From NCBI RefSeq assembly GCF_000425065.1, contig NZ_AULB01000024.1, forward strand, positions 1 to 64,000: a stretch of DNA of 64,000 nt, given 5' to 3'. Every line of letters starts with the position of its first letter. Positions within the stretch are counted from its first letter, which is position 1. The translations under genes were made by a program, and so were the position numbers. The notes beneath the pieces were generated by a model that did no database searches, was not told the origin of the DNA, and worked only from the letters and a program-made list of their open reading frames with translations. This DNA comes from Actinomadura rifamycini DSM 43936. GTDB lineage: Bacteria > Actinomycetota > Actinomycetes > Streptosporangiales > Streptosporangiaceae. Positions 16,644-23,719 of the stretch are shown here, piece after piece.

Positions 16644-17318
16644 ATGTCTTCTGAAGCTGCGCCCAGCGCGCCCCGCCTCCAGTGGTCGCTCGTCGTGCCG
16701 GTCAAGGTCCTGGCCAGGGCGAAGACCCGGATGTCCGCGGCTGCGGGCCCGCACCGGCGGGACCTCGCCCTGGCCGTGGCCACCGACACGGTCGCCGCCG
16801 CACTGCGCTGCGCCCGCGTCCGCGCTGTGATTGTCGTCACCGACGATCCCCTTCCGGCCGCCGAACTGGCCGCCCTCGGCGCCCGGATCGTGCCCGACGA
16901 GCCCGACGCGGGCCTCAACCCGGCCCTGGAGTACGGGGCCGCGCGGGGCCGGGAGGCCGCCCCGGACGCGGGTGTGGGGGCGCTTTCTGCTGACTTGCCC
17001 GCTTTGCGACCGGACGAACTCGCGCGCGTCCTCGACGCCGCCGCGGCCGCGCCGCACGCGTTCGTCCCGGACGCGGCGGGCGTCGGCACCACCCTGTACA
17101 CCGCGCGTCCCGGCGTCCCGTTCGCCCCGGCGTTCGGGCACGGCTCGCGCGCCGCGCACCGCGCCGGGGGCGCCCGGGAACTGGTCCTGGACTCCATCGA
17201 CAGCGTACGCCGGGATGTGGACACGCCGGACGATCTTCGAGCGGTTCTCGCGCTCGGGGCGGGCCCGCACACCGCGTCGGTCGCGGCCCGGCTGCCCGCC
17301 CTCGCCGCCGACGCGTGA
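16644..17318 (+). CDS. F420 biosynthesis nucleotidyltransferase (2-phospho-L-lactate / PEP guanylyltransferase)
   Basis: This 224-residue enzyme has the CofC/FbiD pattern: LVVPVKVLARAKTRMS at the N-terminus for nucleotide binding, VIVVTDDP, PDAGLNPAL, ALSADLPALRPDEL with the metal-binding Asp, and GVGTTLYTA. It activates a three-carbon phosphate (phosphoenolpyruvate in mycobacterial FbiD, 2-phospholactate in archaeal CofC) with GTP, the first step toward the deazaflavin cofactor F420. The two cannot be told apart from sequence here. It is divergent from plsC by 85 bases; no other F420 gene is in the window, as is usual for this step. Confidence 0.93.
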   Translation: MSSEAAPSAPRLQWSLVVPVKVLARAKTRMSAAAGPHRRDLALAVATDTVAAALRCARVRAVIVVTDDPLPAAELAALGARIVPDEPDAGLNPALEYGAARGREAAPDAGVGALSADLPALRPDELARVLDAAAAAPHAFVPDAAGVGTTLYTARPGVPFAPAFGHGSRAAHRAGGARELVLDSIDSVRRDVDTPDDLRAVLALGAGPHTASVAARLPALAADA

Positions 17319-17347
17319 GCGGCGGGCCCCGGCGTAGGGTGATCGGC

Positions 17348-17560
17348 ATGCAGGCGACGGTGCGGACGTTCGACGACGAGACGCGCTCGGGCAGCGTGCT
17401 GCTGGACGACGGGACGGAACTGCCGTTCGACGCCGCCGCGTTCGACGCGGGCGGCCTGCGGCTGCTGCGGTTCGGGCAGCGGGTCAACCTCGCGCTGCAC
17501 GAGGGCCGGGTCGCGGTGGTGACGCTCTCGACGTTCCCGCTGCCGCCGGCGTCCCCCTGA
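17348..17560 (+). CDS. Small cold-shock-domain-like protein
   Basis: This 70-residue protein has MQATVRTFDDETRSGSVLLDDG followed by DAAAFDAGGLRLLRFGQRVNL. That gives the five-strand OB pattern of a cold-shock domain but with altered RNP-1 and RNP-2 residues (no KGFGFI or VFVHF), so nucleic-acid binding may be weak. ATG 17348 is preferred; a GTG at 17315 is also in frame. It lies 29 bases after the F420 gene and is probably co-transcribed, a linkage I recall from other actinobacteria. Confidence 0.75.
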   Translation: MQATVRTFDDETRSGSVLLDDGTELPFDAAAFDAGGLRLLRFGQRVNLALHEGRVAVVTLSTFPLPPASP

Positions 17561-17562
17561 CC

Positions 17563-17621
17563 CGGACGCACGACCCCGGACGCACGGCCCCCGGACGCAC
17601 GGCCCCCGGACGCACGGCCCC
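17563..17621. repeat. Four tandem 15-bp units just after the cold-shock-like gene
   Basis: CGGACGCACGGCCCC repeats three times exactly, preceded by a 14-base variant. It is intergenic, starts two bases after the stop codon, and is followed within ten bases by the terminator at 17631. Confidence 0.9.
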
Positions 17622-17630
17622 CGGACAGAA

Positions 17631-17675
17631 GCGAAGGCGCCCGGGACCATGCCGATCGGTCCCGGGCGCCTTCGC
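17631..17675. terminator. Bidirectional terminator between the cold-shock-like gene and hup
   Basis: Bases 17631-17648 and 17658-17675 are exact reverse complements (18-bp arms) around a nine-base loop. The two flanking genes converge here, and hup ends eight bases beyond. Confidence 0.85.
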
Positions 17676-17682
17676 CGTGCGG

Positions 17683-17961
17683 CTACTTCTTTCCGGCCAC
17701 CAGGTTCTTGAAGTCCGCGCCGGCCTTGAACTTCGGCACGGACGTCGCCGGAACCTCGATGGTCTTGCCCGTTGCGGGGTTACGGGCCGTACGGGCAGGC
17801 CGGTCGGCCTTCTCGAACGAACCGAACCCGGTGATCGCGACCTTGTCGCCCTTGGCGACGGCGGTCTGGATCGCCTCCAGGATGGCGTCGACGGCCTCGG
17901 CTGCGGCCTTCTTGCTGCCCAGCCGGTCAGAGATCGCGTCGACCAGCTCACGCTTGTTCAT
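17683..17961 (-). CDS. hup: HU-family DNA-binding protein
   Basis: This 92-residue nucleoid protein shows MNKRELVDAIS at the start, a helical dimer core, ITGFGSFEKADRPARTARNPATGK for the DNA-gripping arm (proline in RNPATGK intercalates), and PKFKAGADFKNLV at the end. It lacks the Lys/Ala/Pro-rich C-terminal tail of HupB-type actinobacterial HUs, so it is the short HupA-like form. It starts with ATG preceded by GAGGAG, has its own promoter and ends at a strong hairpin. Confidence 0.97.
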   Translation of the reverse strand: MNKRELVDAISDRLGSKKAAAEAVDAILEAIQTAVAKGDKVAITGFGSFEKADRPARTARNPATGKTIEVPATSVPKFKAGADFKNLVAGKK

Positions 17962-17995
17962 GGGTTACTCCTCTAGTTCCCCCCTTGCCCGAACG

Positions 17996-18024
17996 AAACT
18001 AAGGGACCCTCAGCACCGACACAA
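17996..18024 (-). promoter_or_regulatory. Probable promoter of hup
   Basis: On the minus strand TTGTGT (18019-18024), a 17-base spacer and TAGTTT (17996-18001) stand about 35 bases before the hup start, with the ribosome site in between. Spacing and the TANNNT form fit a housekeeping sigma factor. Confidence 0.55.
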
Positions 18025-18119
18025 TCACCTGCACGCAATGACTGGCGTGTCGCGGCCGTTTTTGTCGTTCTCGTCCCCGTCTCGCCGGGTGACCGGACCG
18101 GATCCGGCCACTGCGCACG

Positions 18120-18353
18120 CTAACGGACGTCGGGCGCGTCTTGGAAATCGGCGAGGAACGCCTCCAGCCTGCGTGCGGCCAGGGCGGCGTCGCGCTTCGC
18201 CAGATCGGTGATCGCCAAGAGGTGCCGGATGAGCCGCTGCCGGACGGACGGCGGGAGCGGCGCGACGGCGCGATGGGCGTCGCGCAACCGGCGCGCGAGC
18301 CGGGTCAGCTCCGGGTCCTCCCACGCCGGTCCGTCCCACGGGGCCGAGGTCAC
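18120..18353 (-). CDS. Small alpha-helical protein of unknown function
   Basis: This 77-residue protein starts at GTG 18351-18353 after a G-rich ribosome site. It is predicted mostly helical, with repeated Leu/Ala/Arg heptads: LTRLARRLRDAHRAV, then LPPSVRQRLIRHLLAI, then RLEAFLADFQDA. No enzyme or DNA-binding motif is visible. It lies between leuD and hup on the same strand. I do not recognise the family with confidence; actinobacteria often carry a similar short gene downstream of leuD. Confidence 0.65.
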   Translation of the reverse strand: MTSAPWDGPAWEDPELTRLARRLRDAHRAVAPLPPSVRQRLIRHLLAITDLAKRDAALAARRLEAFLADFQDAPDVR

Positions 18354-18442
18354 GTGTATCCCCCCCAACACTCGTTCGGGCCTCCGCACACCTCGATTGT
18401 CCCTGCCCCGCGATTCGCCCCCCGCACCCGGGTACGCCGAAG

Positions 18443-18468
18443 GCCCGGACCGCCCCCACGGCCCGGGC
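18443..18468 (-). terminator. Possible leuCD terminator hairpin
   Basis: GCCCGG (18443-18448) pairs with CCGGGC (18463-18468) across a 14-base loop in the gap after leuD. It is GC-rich without a T run; weak evidence. Confidence 0.3.
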
Positions 18469-18535
18469 TCCAACCTCCCCGTTCTCCGCCCCACGACGCA
18501 CCCCCCGCCACCGCGAAAGGTGTACCGCGCGGGTC

Positions 18536-19123
18536 TCAGAGGGTGACGGGCTTCCAGGGGTGGCGGGTGGCCTCGAAGTCGGCGATGGCCTCGGCGTGGC
18601 GGAGGGTGAGGCCGATGTCGTCCAGGCCCTCCATCAGGCGCCAGCGGGTGTAGTCGTCGATCTCGAAGGACGCGGTCTCGGCGCCGTACCGGACCTCGCG
18701 CTTCTCGAGGTCGACCGTGATCTCCAGCGCCGGGTCCTGCTCGACGAGGGCCTGGAGGCGCTCGACCTGCTCGCCGGTGAGGACGACCGGCAGCAGGCCC
18801 ATCTTGGTGGAGTTGTTGCGGAAGATGTCGCCGAAGCGGGGCGCGATGACGACGCGGAAGCCGTACTGCTGGAGGGCCCAGACGGCGTGCTCGCGGGACG
18901 AGCCGGTGCCGAAGTCGGGGCCGGCGACCAGGATCCCGGCGCCCGCGTACTGCGGCTGGTTGAGGACGAAGCCGGGGTCCTCGCGCCACGCGGAGAACAG
19001 GCCCTTGTCGAAGCCGGTGCGGCTGACCTGCTTGAGCCAGACGGCGGGGATGATCTGGTCGGTGTCGACGTTGCTGCGGCGCAGCGGGACCGCGCGCCCG
19101 GTGTAGGTCGTGAACGCTTCCAT
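18536..19123 (-). CDS. leuD: 3-isopropylmalate dehydratase small subunit
   Basis: This 195-residue swivel-domain subunit pairs with LeuC to isomerise 2- to 3-isopropylmalate in leucine synthesis. Diagnostic segments are PLRRSNVDTDQIIPA, the GPDFGTGSSREHAVWAL substrate-binding loop, VIAPRFGDIFRNNSTKMGLLPV, and RWRLMEGLDDIGLTL near the C-terminus. It begins nine bases after the leuC stop, so both come from one transcript. Confidence 0.97.
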   Translation of the reverse strand: MEAFTTYTGRAVPLRRSNVDTDQIIPAVWLKQVSRTGFDKGLFSAWREDPGFVLNQPQYAGAGILVAGPDFGTGSSREHAVWALQQYGFRVVIAPRFGDIFRNNSTKMGLLPVVLTGEQVERLQALVEQDPALEITVDLEKREVRYGAETASFEIDDYTRWRLMEGLDDIGLTLRHAEAIADFEATRHPWKPVTL

Positions 19124-19132
19124 CGTGGTTCC

Positions 19133-20530
19133 TCAGAGGTCGGCGGGAGCGGCCAGGCGGCCGGTGACGGCGGTGGCGGCGGCGACGGCGGGCGACACCA
19201 GGTGGGTGCGGCCGCCCGGCCCCTGCCGTCCTTCGAAGTTGCGGTTGGACGTCGAGGCGCTGCGCTCGCCCGGGGTGAGCTTGTCGGGGTTCATGGCGAG
19301 GCACATCGAGCAGCCCGCCTCCCGCCACTCGGCGCCCGAGGCGGAGATGACCCCGTCGAGGCCCTCCTGCTCGGCCTGCTTCTTGACCTCCATGGACCCC
19401 GGGACGACCAGCATGCGGACGCCGTCGGCGACCTTGCGGTCCTTGAGGACGTCCGCGACGGCGCGCAGGTCCTCGATGCGCCCGTTGGTGCAGGAGCCGA
19501 CGAAGACGGTGTCGACGGCGACCTCGCGCAGGGGCGTCCCGGCGGTGAGGCCCATGTACTCGAGGGCGCGCTCGGCGGCCTGGCGCTCGACGGGGTCGGT
19601 GAAGGACGCCGGGTCGGGCACGGACTCGCCGAGCGGGAGGCCCTGGCCGGGGTTGGTGCCCCAGGTGACGAACGGGGTCAGCTCGGCGGCGTCGATGACG
19701 ATCTCCTTGTCGAAGACCGCGTCGTCGTCGGTGCGCAGGGACGTCCAGTACTCGACGGCCGCGTCCCAGTCGGCACCCTGGGGGGCGTGGGGGCGGCCCT
19801 TGATGTAGTCGAAGGTCGCCTCATCCGGGGCGATCATGCCCGCGCGGGCGCCGGCCTCGATCGACATGTTGCAGACGGTCATGCGGCCTTCCATCGACAG
19901 CGAGCGGATCGCCTCGCCGCGGTACTCGATGATGTGGCCCTGGCCGCCGCCGGTGCCGATCCGGGCGATGATCGCCAGGATGAGGTCCTTGGCGGTGACG
20001 CCCGCGGGCAGTTCGCCCTCGACGGTGACGGCCATCGTCTTCGGCTTGACCTGCGGCAGCGTCTGGGTGGCGAGGACGTGCTCGACCTCGCTGGTGCCGA
20101 TGCCGAACGCGAGCGCGCCGAACGCGCCGTGCGTGGAGGTGTGGGAATCGCCGCACACGACCGTCATGCCCGGCTGGGTCAGGCCGAGCTGCGGGCCGAT
20201 GACGTGGACGATGCCCTGGCCGTCGTCGCCCATCGGGTGCAGGCGGACGCCGAACTCGGAGCAGTTCTTGCGCAGCGTCTCGACCTGGGTGCGCGACACC
20301 GGGTCGGCGATCGGCTTGAGCAGGTCGGTCGTCGGGACGTTGTGGTCCTCGGTGGCGATCGTCAGGTCGGGGCGGCGGACCCGGCGGCCGTTCATCCGCA
20401 GCCCGTCGAACGCCTGCGGGCTGGTGACCTCGTGCACCAGGTGCAGGTCGATGTAGAGGAGGTCGGGCTCGCCCTCGGCACGCCGTACGACGTGCGCGTC
20501 GTACACCTTCTCGGCCAGTGTCCGGCCCAT
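19133..20530 (-). CDS. leuC: 3-isopropylmalate dehydratase large subunit
   Basis: This 465-residue aconitase-family protein carries the 4Fe-4S cluster. It has MGRTLAEKVYDAHVV, HLVHEVTSPQAF, the cluster cysteines in VFVGSCTNGRIEDL and GCSMCLAMNPD, plus VVCGDSHTSTHGAFG and AMEGRMTVCNMSIEAGARAG-type segments (seen as SMEGRMTVCN). ATG 20528-20530 is chosen for its GAGG/GGGAG ribosome site and because family members start MGRTLAEK; ATG 20549-20551 would add seven residues. It is divergent from an IclR regulator. Confidence 0.96.
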   Translation of the reverse strand: MGRTLAEKVYDAHVVRRAEGEPDLLYIDLHLVHEVTSPQAFDGLRMNGRRVRRPDLTIATEDHNVPTTDLLKPIADPVSRTQVETLRKNCSEFGVRLHPMGDDGQGIVHVIGPQLGLTQPGMTVVCGDSHTSTHGAFGALAFGIGTSEVEHVLATQTLPQVKPKTMAVTVEGELPAGVTAKDLILAIIARIGTGGGQGHIIEYRGEAIRSLSMEGRMTVCNMSIEAGARAGMIAPDEATFDYIKGRPHAPQGADWDAAVEYWTSLRTDDDAVFDKEIVIDAAELTPFVTWGTNPGQGLPLGESVPDPASFTDPVERQAAERALEYMGLTAGTPLREVAVDTVFVGSCTNGRIEDLRAVADVLKDRKVADGVRMLVVPGSMEVKKQAEQEGLDGVISASGAEWREAGCSMCLAMNPDKLTPGERSASTSNRNFEGRQGPGGRTHLVSPAVAAATAVTGRLAAPADL

Positions 20531-20611
20531 CGCTCCCACCTCACCTGTCATGATTCGTCCGGCGCGTCGCGGTGGATGCCGCCGCGCACCGCTGGTCTTG
20601 TCCGCCCCGAT

Positions 20612-20640
20612 TTGCATCTCACATTCCGAGACTGCAATAT
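20612..20640 (+). promoter_or_regulatory. Promoter of the IclR regulator, with a symmetric element
   Basis: TTGCAT (20612-20617), 17 bases, CAATAT (20635-20640). Transcription would begin at or within a base or two of the ATG at 20647, so the mRNA is probably leaderless. TTGCA (20612-20616) and TGCAA (20633-20637) form an inverted pair across the promoter, a likely site for the regulator itself and for control of leuCD on the other side. Confidence 0.55.
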
Positions 20641-20646
20641 CAGGAC

Positions 20647-21366
20647 ATGGACAACTCTAGCGGAGTCGGCGTACTTGACAAAGCGGTTCTCGTGCTGAAC
20701 GCGCTCGAAGCGGGTCCGGCGTCGCTCGCCCAGCTCGTCCAGAGCACCGGGCTGGCCCGGCCGACCGCCCACCGGCTCGCCGTCGCGCTGGAGCACCACC
20801 GGTTCGTGCACCGCGACGCGCAGGGCCGGTTCATCCTCGGCCCGCGCCTCGCGGAACTGTCCGTCGCGGCCGGCGAGGACCGCCTGCTCGCCATCGCCCA
20901 GCCGATCCTGTCGCAGCTCCGCGACCTGACGGGCGAGAGCGCGTCGCTGTTCCGCCGCCAGGGGGACGTCCGGGTCTGCGTCGCCGCGGCCGAGCGCAGC
21001 AGCGGGCTGCGCGACACCATCCCGGTCGGGGCCGCCCTCCCGATGACCGCCGGGTCCGCCGCGCAGATCCTGCTCGCGTGGGAGGACCCCGACCGGCTGC
21101 ACCGGGGCCTGCGCGGCGCGAAGTTCGAGGCCGCGACGCTCGCGTCCGTCCGCCGCCGGGGCTGGGCGCAGAGCGTCGGCGAGCGGGAGCAGGGCGTCGG
21201 CTCGGTGTCGGCCCCGATCCGCGGCGCCGCCGGACGGGTGATCGCCGCGGTGTCGGTGTCCGGGCCCCTCGAGCGCCTCACCCGCTCCCCCGGCCGGCTG
21301 CACGCCGGTCCCGTCATCGCCGCCGCCGAGAAGATCTCCGAGGGGATGCGCCGCACCGCGTCCTGA
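20647..21366 (+). CDS. ndgR: IclR-family regulator of leucine/amino-acid metabolism (NdgR-like)
   Basis: This 239-residue protein has a winged helix-turn-helix in residues about 5-65 (LAQLVQSTGLARPTAHRLAVAL) and an IclR effector domain (about 75-235) with ESASLFRRQGDVRVCVAAAE, LPMTAGSAAQILLA, and GSVSAPIRG. The N-terminus MDNSSGVGVLDKAV matches NdgR of Streptomyces, which sits divergent from leuCD and controls leucine and other amino-acid genes. ATG 20647 is chosen from that match and from the promoter position; in-frame codons further upstream lie in the promoter. Confidence 0.92.
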   Translation: MDNSSGVGVLDKAVLVLNALEAGPASLAQLVQSTGLARPTAHRLAVALEHHRFVHRDAQGRFILGPRLAELSVAAGEDRLLAIAQPILSQLRDLTGESASLFRRQGDVRVCVAAAERSSGLRDTIPVGAALPMTAGSAAQILLAWEDPDRLHRGLRGAKFEAATLASVRRRGWAQSVGEREQGVGSVSAPIRGAAGRVIAAVSVSGPLERLTRSPGRLHAGPVIAAAEKISEGMRRTAS

Positions 21367-21438
21367 CCTGCGAATAGCGCCGAACCGCCCGCGGGGGCGG
21401 CCGGATCGGAGCTACCCTCCGGGCGAGGGGGGTGCGCG

Positions 21439-22062
21439 GTGCAGATCTCCGAGCTGAGCGACCGCAGCGGCCTGACGGTGCAGACGATCAAGTTCTACAT
21501 CCGGCAGGGGCTGCTGCCCGGGGGCTCGGCGGTGAGCGCCACCCGGTCCGAGTACGGCCCCGCGCACCTGGAGCGGCTGCGGCTGATCAACGCGCTGCGC
21601 GAGGTCGGCGACCTGCCGGTCGCGGCGATCCGCGAGGTCGTCGCGGCCGTCGACGGCGACTGCGGCCCGCACGGGCTGGTCGGCGCCGCGCAGCGCGCCG
21701 TCGGCCCGGACGCCGCCGCCCCCGCCGATCCCGACTGGCGCGCCGCCCGGCAGGACGTCGACGCGCTCGTCCGCGAACTGGACTGGCGCGTCGCCGCCGA
21801 CGCCCCCGCCCGCGACCTGCTCGCCGCCGCGTTCGTCTCGCTGCGCCGCCTCGGGTACCCGGTCACGCTCGCCGACCTGCGCCCGTACGTCCGCGCCGCC
21901 GCGGGCGTCGCCGAGCACGAGGTCGCCCGCATCGACGAGGCGGCCCCGCGCGCCCGGACGGCCCGGTCGCTGCTGGTGACGACCGTCGTGTACGAGCGGG
22001 TCTTCGCGGCCCTGCACCGGCTGGCCCAGGAGGACGCCTCCGCCCGCCGGTTCGCCCCGTGA
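21439..22062 (+). CDS. MerR-family transcriptional regulator
   Basis: This 207-residue protein starts at GTG 21439 with MQISELSDRSGLTVQTIKFYIRQGLLP, the MerR winged helix-turn-helix, followed by HLERLRLINALREVGDLPVAAIREVV (wing and helix pair). The C-terminal 120 residues are helical with no metal-binding cysteine pattern, so it is more like the multidrug- or development-type MerR proteins than a metal sensor. It follows ndgR by 72 bases but faces no obvious partner gene. Confidence 0.9.
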   Translation: MQISELSDRSGLTVQTIKFYIRQGLLPGGSAVSATRSEYGPAHLERLRLINALREVGDLPVAAIREVVAAVDGDCGPHGLVGAAQRAVGPDAAAPADPDWRAARQDVDALVRELDWRVAADAPARDLLAAAFVSLRRLGYPVTLADLRPYVRAAAGVAEHEVARIDEAAPRARTARSLLVTTVVYERVFAALHRLAQEDASARRFAP

Positions 22063-22138
22063 CGTGACACGTGTCCGCCGATCCTGCCGGGCCGGGGCCT
22101 CCCCTGCTTCTTCGGCTTCCGGCCGCCCCCGGCGAATG

Positions 22139-22157
22139 GTTCGTCCCGTGGACGAAC
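22139..22157. repeat. Perfect inverted repeat, 8-bp arms, 3-bp centre
   Basis: GTTCGTCC and GGACGAAC flank CGT. It lies 77 bases after the merR stop; it could be a terminator stem or an operator. Confidence 0.7.
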
Positions 22158-22366
22158 GAGCCCCGGAACGGCATTCCCGACGCGGCTCGTCCGTGCGCCT
22201 ACAACGACCTGCCGGCCCCTCTGACCGACGGTCGAAAACGAGCGGCTTCCGCGTGGCGCCGAGCACGCAAGACGGGCGGGACGAGCGGCCGGTGCGCCCG
22301 TCCTGACCTGGGCCGATACTGCGACGCTCCCGGCCGGTCCAGCGGGCGCCGCCCGACACGAGCGAA

Positions 22367-22393
22367 CTTTTCCCAGCTGTTGGATGGGAAAAG
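22367..22393. repeat. Perfect inverted repeat, 9-bp arms, 9-bp centre
   Basis: CTTTTCCCA (22367-22375) and TGGGAAAAG (22385-22393) are exact complements and unusually AT-rich for this genome. It stands about 95 bases ahead of the first DUF202 gene. Confidence 0.75.
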
Positions 22394-22487
22394 CCGACAA
22401 ATCGAGAATTGCGGTCATCACTTAATATGAAGGGACGAGAGCGGCAACCGGCCGCCCCTTTTCCCCGAATGCAGGTTCGCCACACCG

Positions 22488-22877
22488 ATGACCGCGACGC
22501 GTTCCCCCGAGTCCCCGGGCGGCCGATGGACCGACCGCCTGCTCGCCGAGGGCAGCGACCCCGACCCGCGCTTCACCCTCGCCAACGAGCGGACCTTCCT
22601 CGCCTGGATCCGGACGGCGCTGGCCCTGGTCGCGGGCGGCGTCGGCGTGGCGCTGGCCGGCGACCTCGTGGACGCGCCGCTGCGGCACGTCCTCGCGATC
22701 GGCTTCTCCGCCGCCGGCGCGCTCGTGGCCGCGCTGGCGTTCCGCCGCTGGCTGCGCACCGAGCGCGCGCTGCGCCGCGACGAGACCCTCCCGCCCCCGG
22801 CCCTCGCCCCGCTCATGTCGTACGGCCTGGCGGTCGGGGCGGTCGCCCTCGTCGTCGCCCTCCTGCTCACCCGATGA
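22488..22877 (+). CDS. DUF202 (YidH-like) inner-membrane protein
   Basis: This 129-residue protein has three hydrophobic helices (about 40-60, 68-88, 108-127) and the DUF202 signature LANERTFLAWIRTALALVAGGVGVAL near the N-terminus, where Asn-Glu-Arg-Thr and the Trp-Ile-Arg are conserved. The family's biochemical role is not established. It is followed by a second DUF202 gene, a pairing common in actinobacteria and proteobacteria (YidH/YidG), suggesting the two form a hetero-oligomer. Confidence 0.88.
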   Translation: MTATRSPESPGGRWTDRLLAEGSDPDPRFTLANERTFLAWIRTALALVAGGVGVALAGDLVDAPLRHVLAIGFSAAGALVAALAFRRWLRTERALRRDETLPPPALAPLMSYGLAVGAVALVVALLLTR

Positions 22878-22932
22878 CCGCCCCCCCGGCACCGTCCCGC
22901 CGGCGGCGCGCCGCGCCCGGCGGCGGGCGGCC

Positions 22933-23238
22933 GTGAAGCTCTGGGACCGGGGCGCGCAACCGGAGCGGACGGCGCTGGCCTGGTCGCGGACGACGCTCGC
23001 GCTGGTCGTCGCGGGGCTGTTCTGCGTGCGGCTGGCGCCGTCGGCGGTGGCCGCGGCGACGGCGGCGGCGGTCGTGTGCGGAGCCGCCGCGCTCCAGGTG
23101 CGCCGGACGCGCGCGAACCTGCGGCGGCGCGGGGAGCGGCTGCCGAACGGCGGGCGGATCGCCGACGCGGAGTCCGTCCTGATCGCGACGGGCCTGACGA
23201 TCCTGCTGGCCGTCGCGGTGATCCTGTTCGCGGTCTGA
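22933..23238 (+). CDS. DUF202 (YidG-like) inner-membrane protein, second of pair
   Basis: This 101-residue protein starts at GTG 22933. It has RTALAWSRTTLALVVAGLFCVR, the compact form of the DUF202 motif (ERTALAWSRT), then two more hydrophobic helices, the last at the C-terminus (ILIATGLTILLAVAVILFAV in pieces). It lies 55 bases after the first DUF202 gene in another frame and is probably co-transcribed with it. The ribosome site is weak, which suggests translational coupling. Confidence 0.85.
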   Translation: MKLWDRGAQPERTALAWSRTTLALVVAGLFCVRLAPSAVAAATAAAVVCGAAALQVRRTRANLRRRGERLPNGGRIADAESVLIATGLTILLAVAVILFAV

Positions 23239-23259
23239 GGCATGCGCGGTACGCATGCC
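23239..23259. promoter_or_regulatory. Perfect inverted repeat between the DUF202 pair and rid gene
   Basis: GGCATGCG and CGCATGCC flank CGGTA, beginning right after the stop codon of the second DUF202 gene and about 60 bases before the Rid gene start. There is no T run, so an operator for the Rid gene is as likely as a terminator. Confidence 0.5.
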
Positions 23260-23317
23260 TGATGTGCGAATCCTTCGCTGGTGTCATGGCTCGCCGCCGC
23301 CTAGCGTCGGTCGCGCC

Positions 23318-23719
23318 ATGACCCAGACACGAATCACGCACAGCGACCCCACGACCGTCCCGGCGCCGCCGACGCCGCTCTACTCGCACGCCGTCCATGT
23401 GGCGTCCGGACCGATGCTGTACGTCTCGGGGCAGATCGCCCTCCTGGACGACGGCACGGTGGCGGCGCCCGGCGACATGACGCGGCAGTCGGAGGTGATC
23501 TTCTCCCTGCTGGAACGGATCCTCGCCGCGCACGGCGCCGGGTTCGCCGACATCGTCAGCATCCGCACGTTCCTCACCGACCTCGACCGGCTGCCCGAGT
23601 ACGGCGCGGTGCGGGCCCGGTACCTGCCGAGCCCGGCGCCGACGAGCACGACGGTGGAGGTGGCGCGGCTCTTCCACCCGGACGCGCTGCTCGAGGTCGA
23701 GGTCGTCGCGGCCGTCTAG
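23318..23719 (+). CDS. Rid family (RidA/YjgF/UK114) protein
   Basis: This 133-residue protein has the trimeric Rid fold pattern: YSHAVHVASGPMLYVSGQIALL, DMTRQSEVIFSLLERILAAHGAGFADIV, RTFLTDLDRLPEY, and STTVEVARLFHPDALLEVEVVAAV. Canonical RidA deaminates reactive 2-aminoacrylate using an Arg in the ...NxxR.... segment; here the C-terminal strand reads VEVARL, an Ala-Arg arrangement near the canonical position, so imine deaminase activity is plausible but not certain. It converges on a LysR gene with a four-base overlap of the stop regions. Confidence 0.9.
   Translation: MTQTRITHSDPTTVPAPPTPLYSHAVHVASGPMLYVSGQIALLDDGTVAAPGDMTRQSEVIFSLLERILAAHGAGFADIVSIRTFLTDLDRLPEYGAVRARYLPSPAPTSTTVEVARLFHPDALLEVEVVAAV

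Larger units (their letters stand above)
22063..22487. other. 425-base intergenic region with two inverted repeats, no convincing gene
   Basis: No frame here has convincing actinobacterial codon use. It contains two perfect inverted repeats (22139-22157 and 22367-22393) and an AT-richer stretch with TAATAT at 22423-22428 that could be a -10 element for the DUF202 genes, though no good -35 is visible at the right distance. Confidence 0.6.

Noticed and set aside
22071..22430. A 119-residue frame in the long gap after merR
   Set aside because: Codon use lacks the strong third-position GC of real genes here, and there is no motif or ribosome site.
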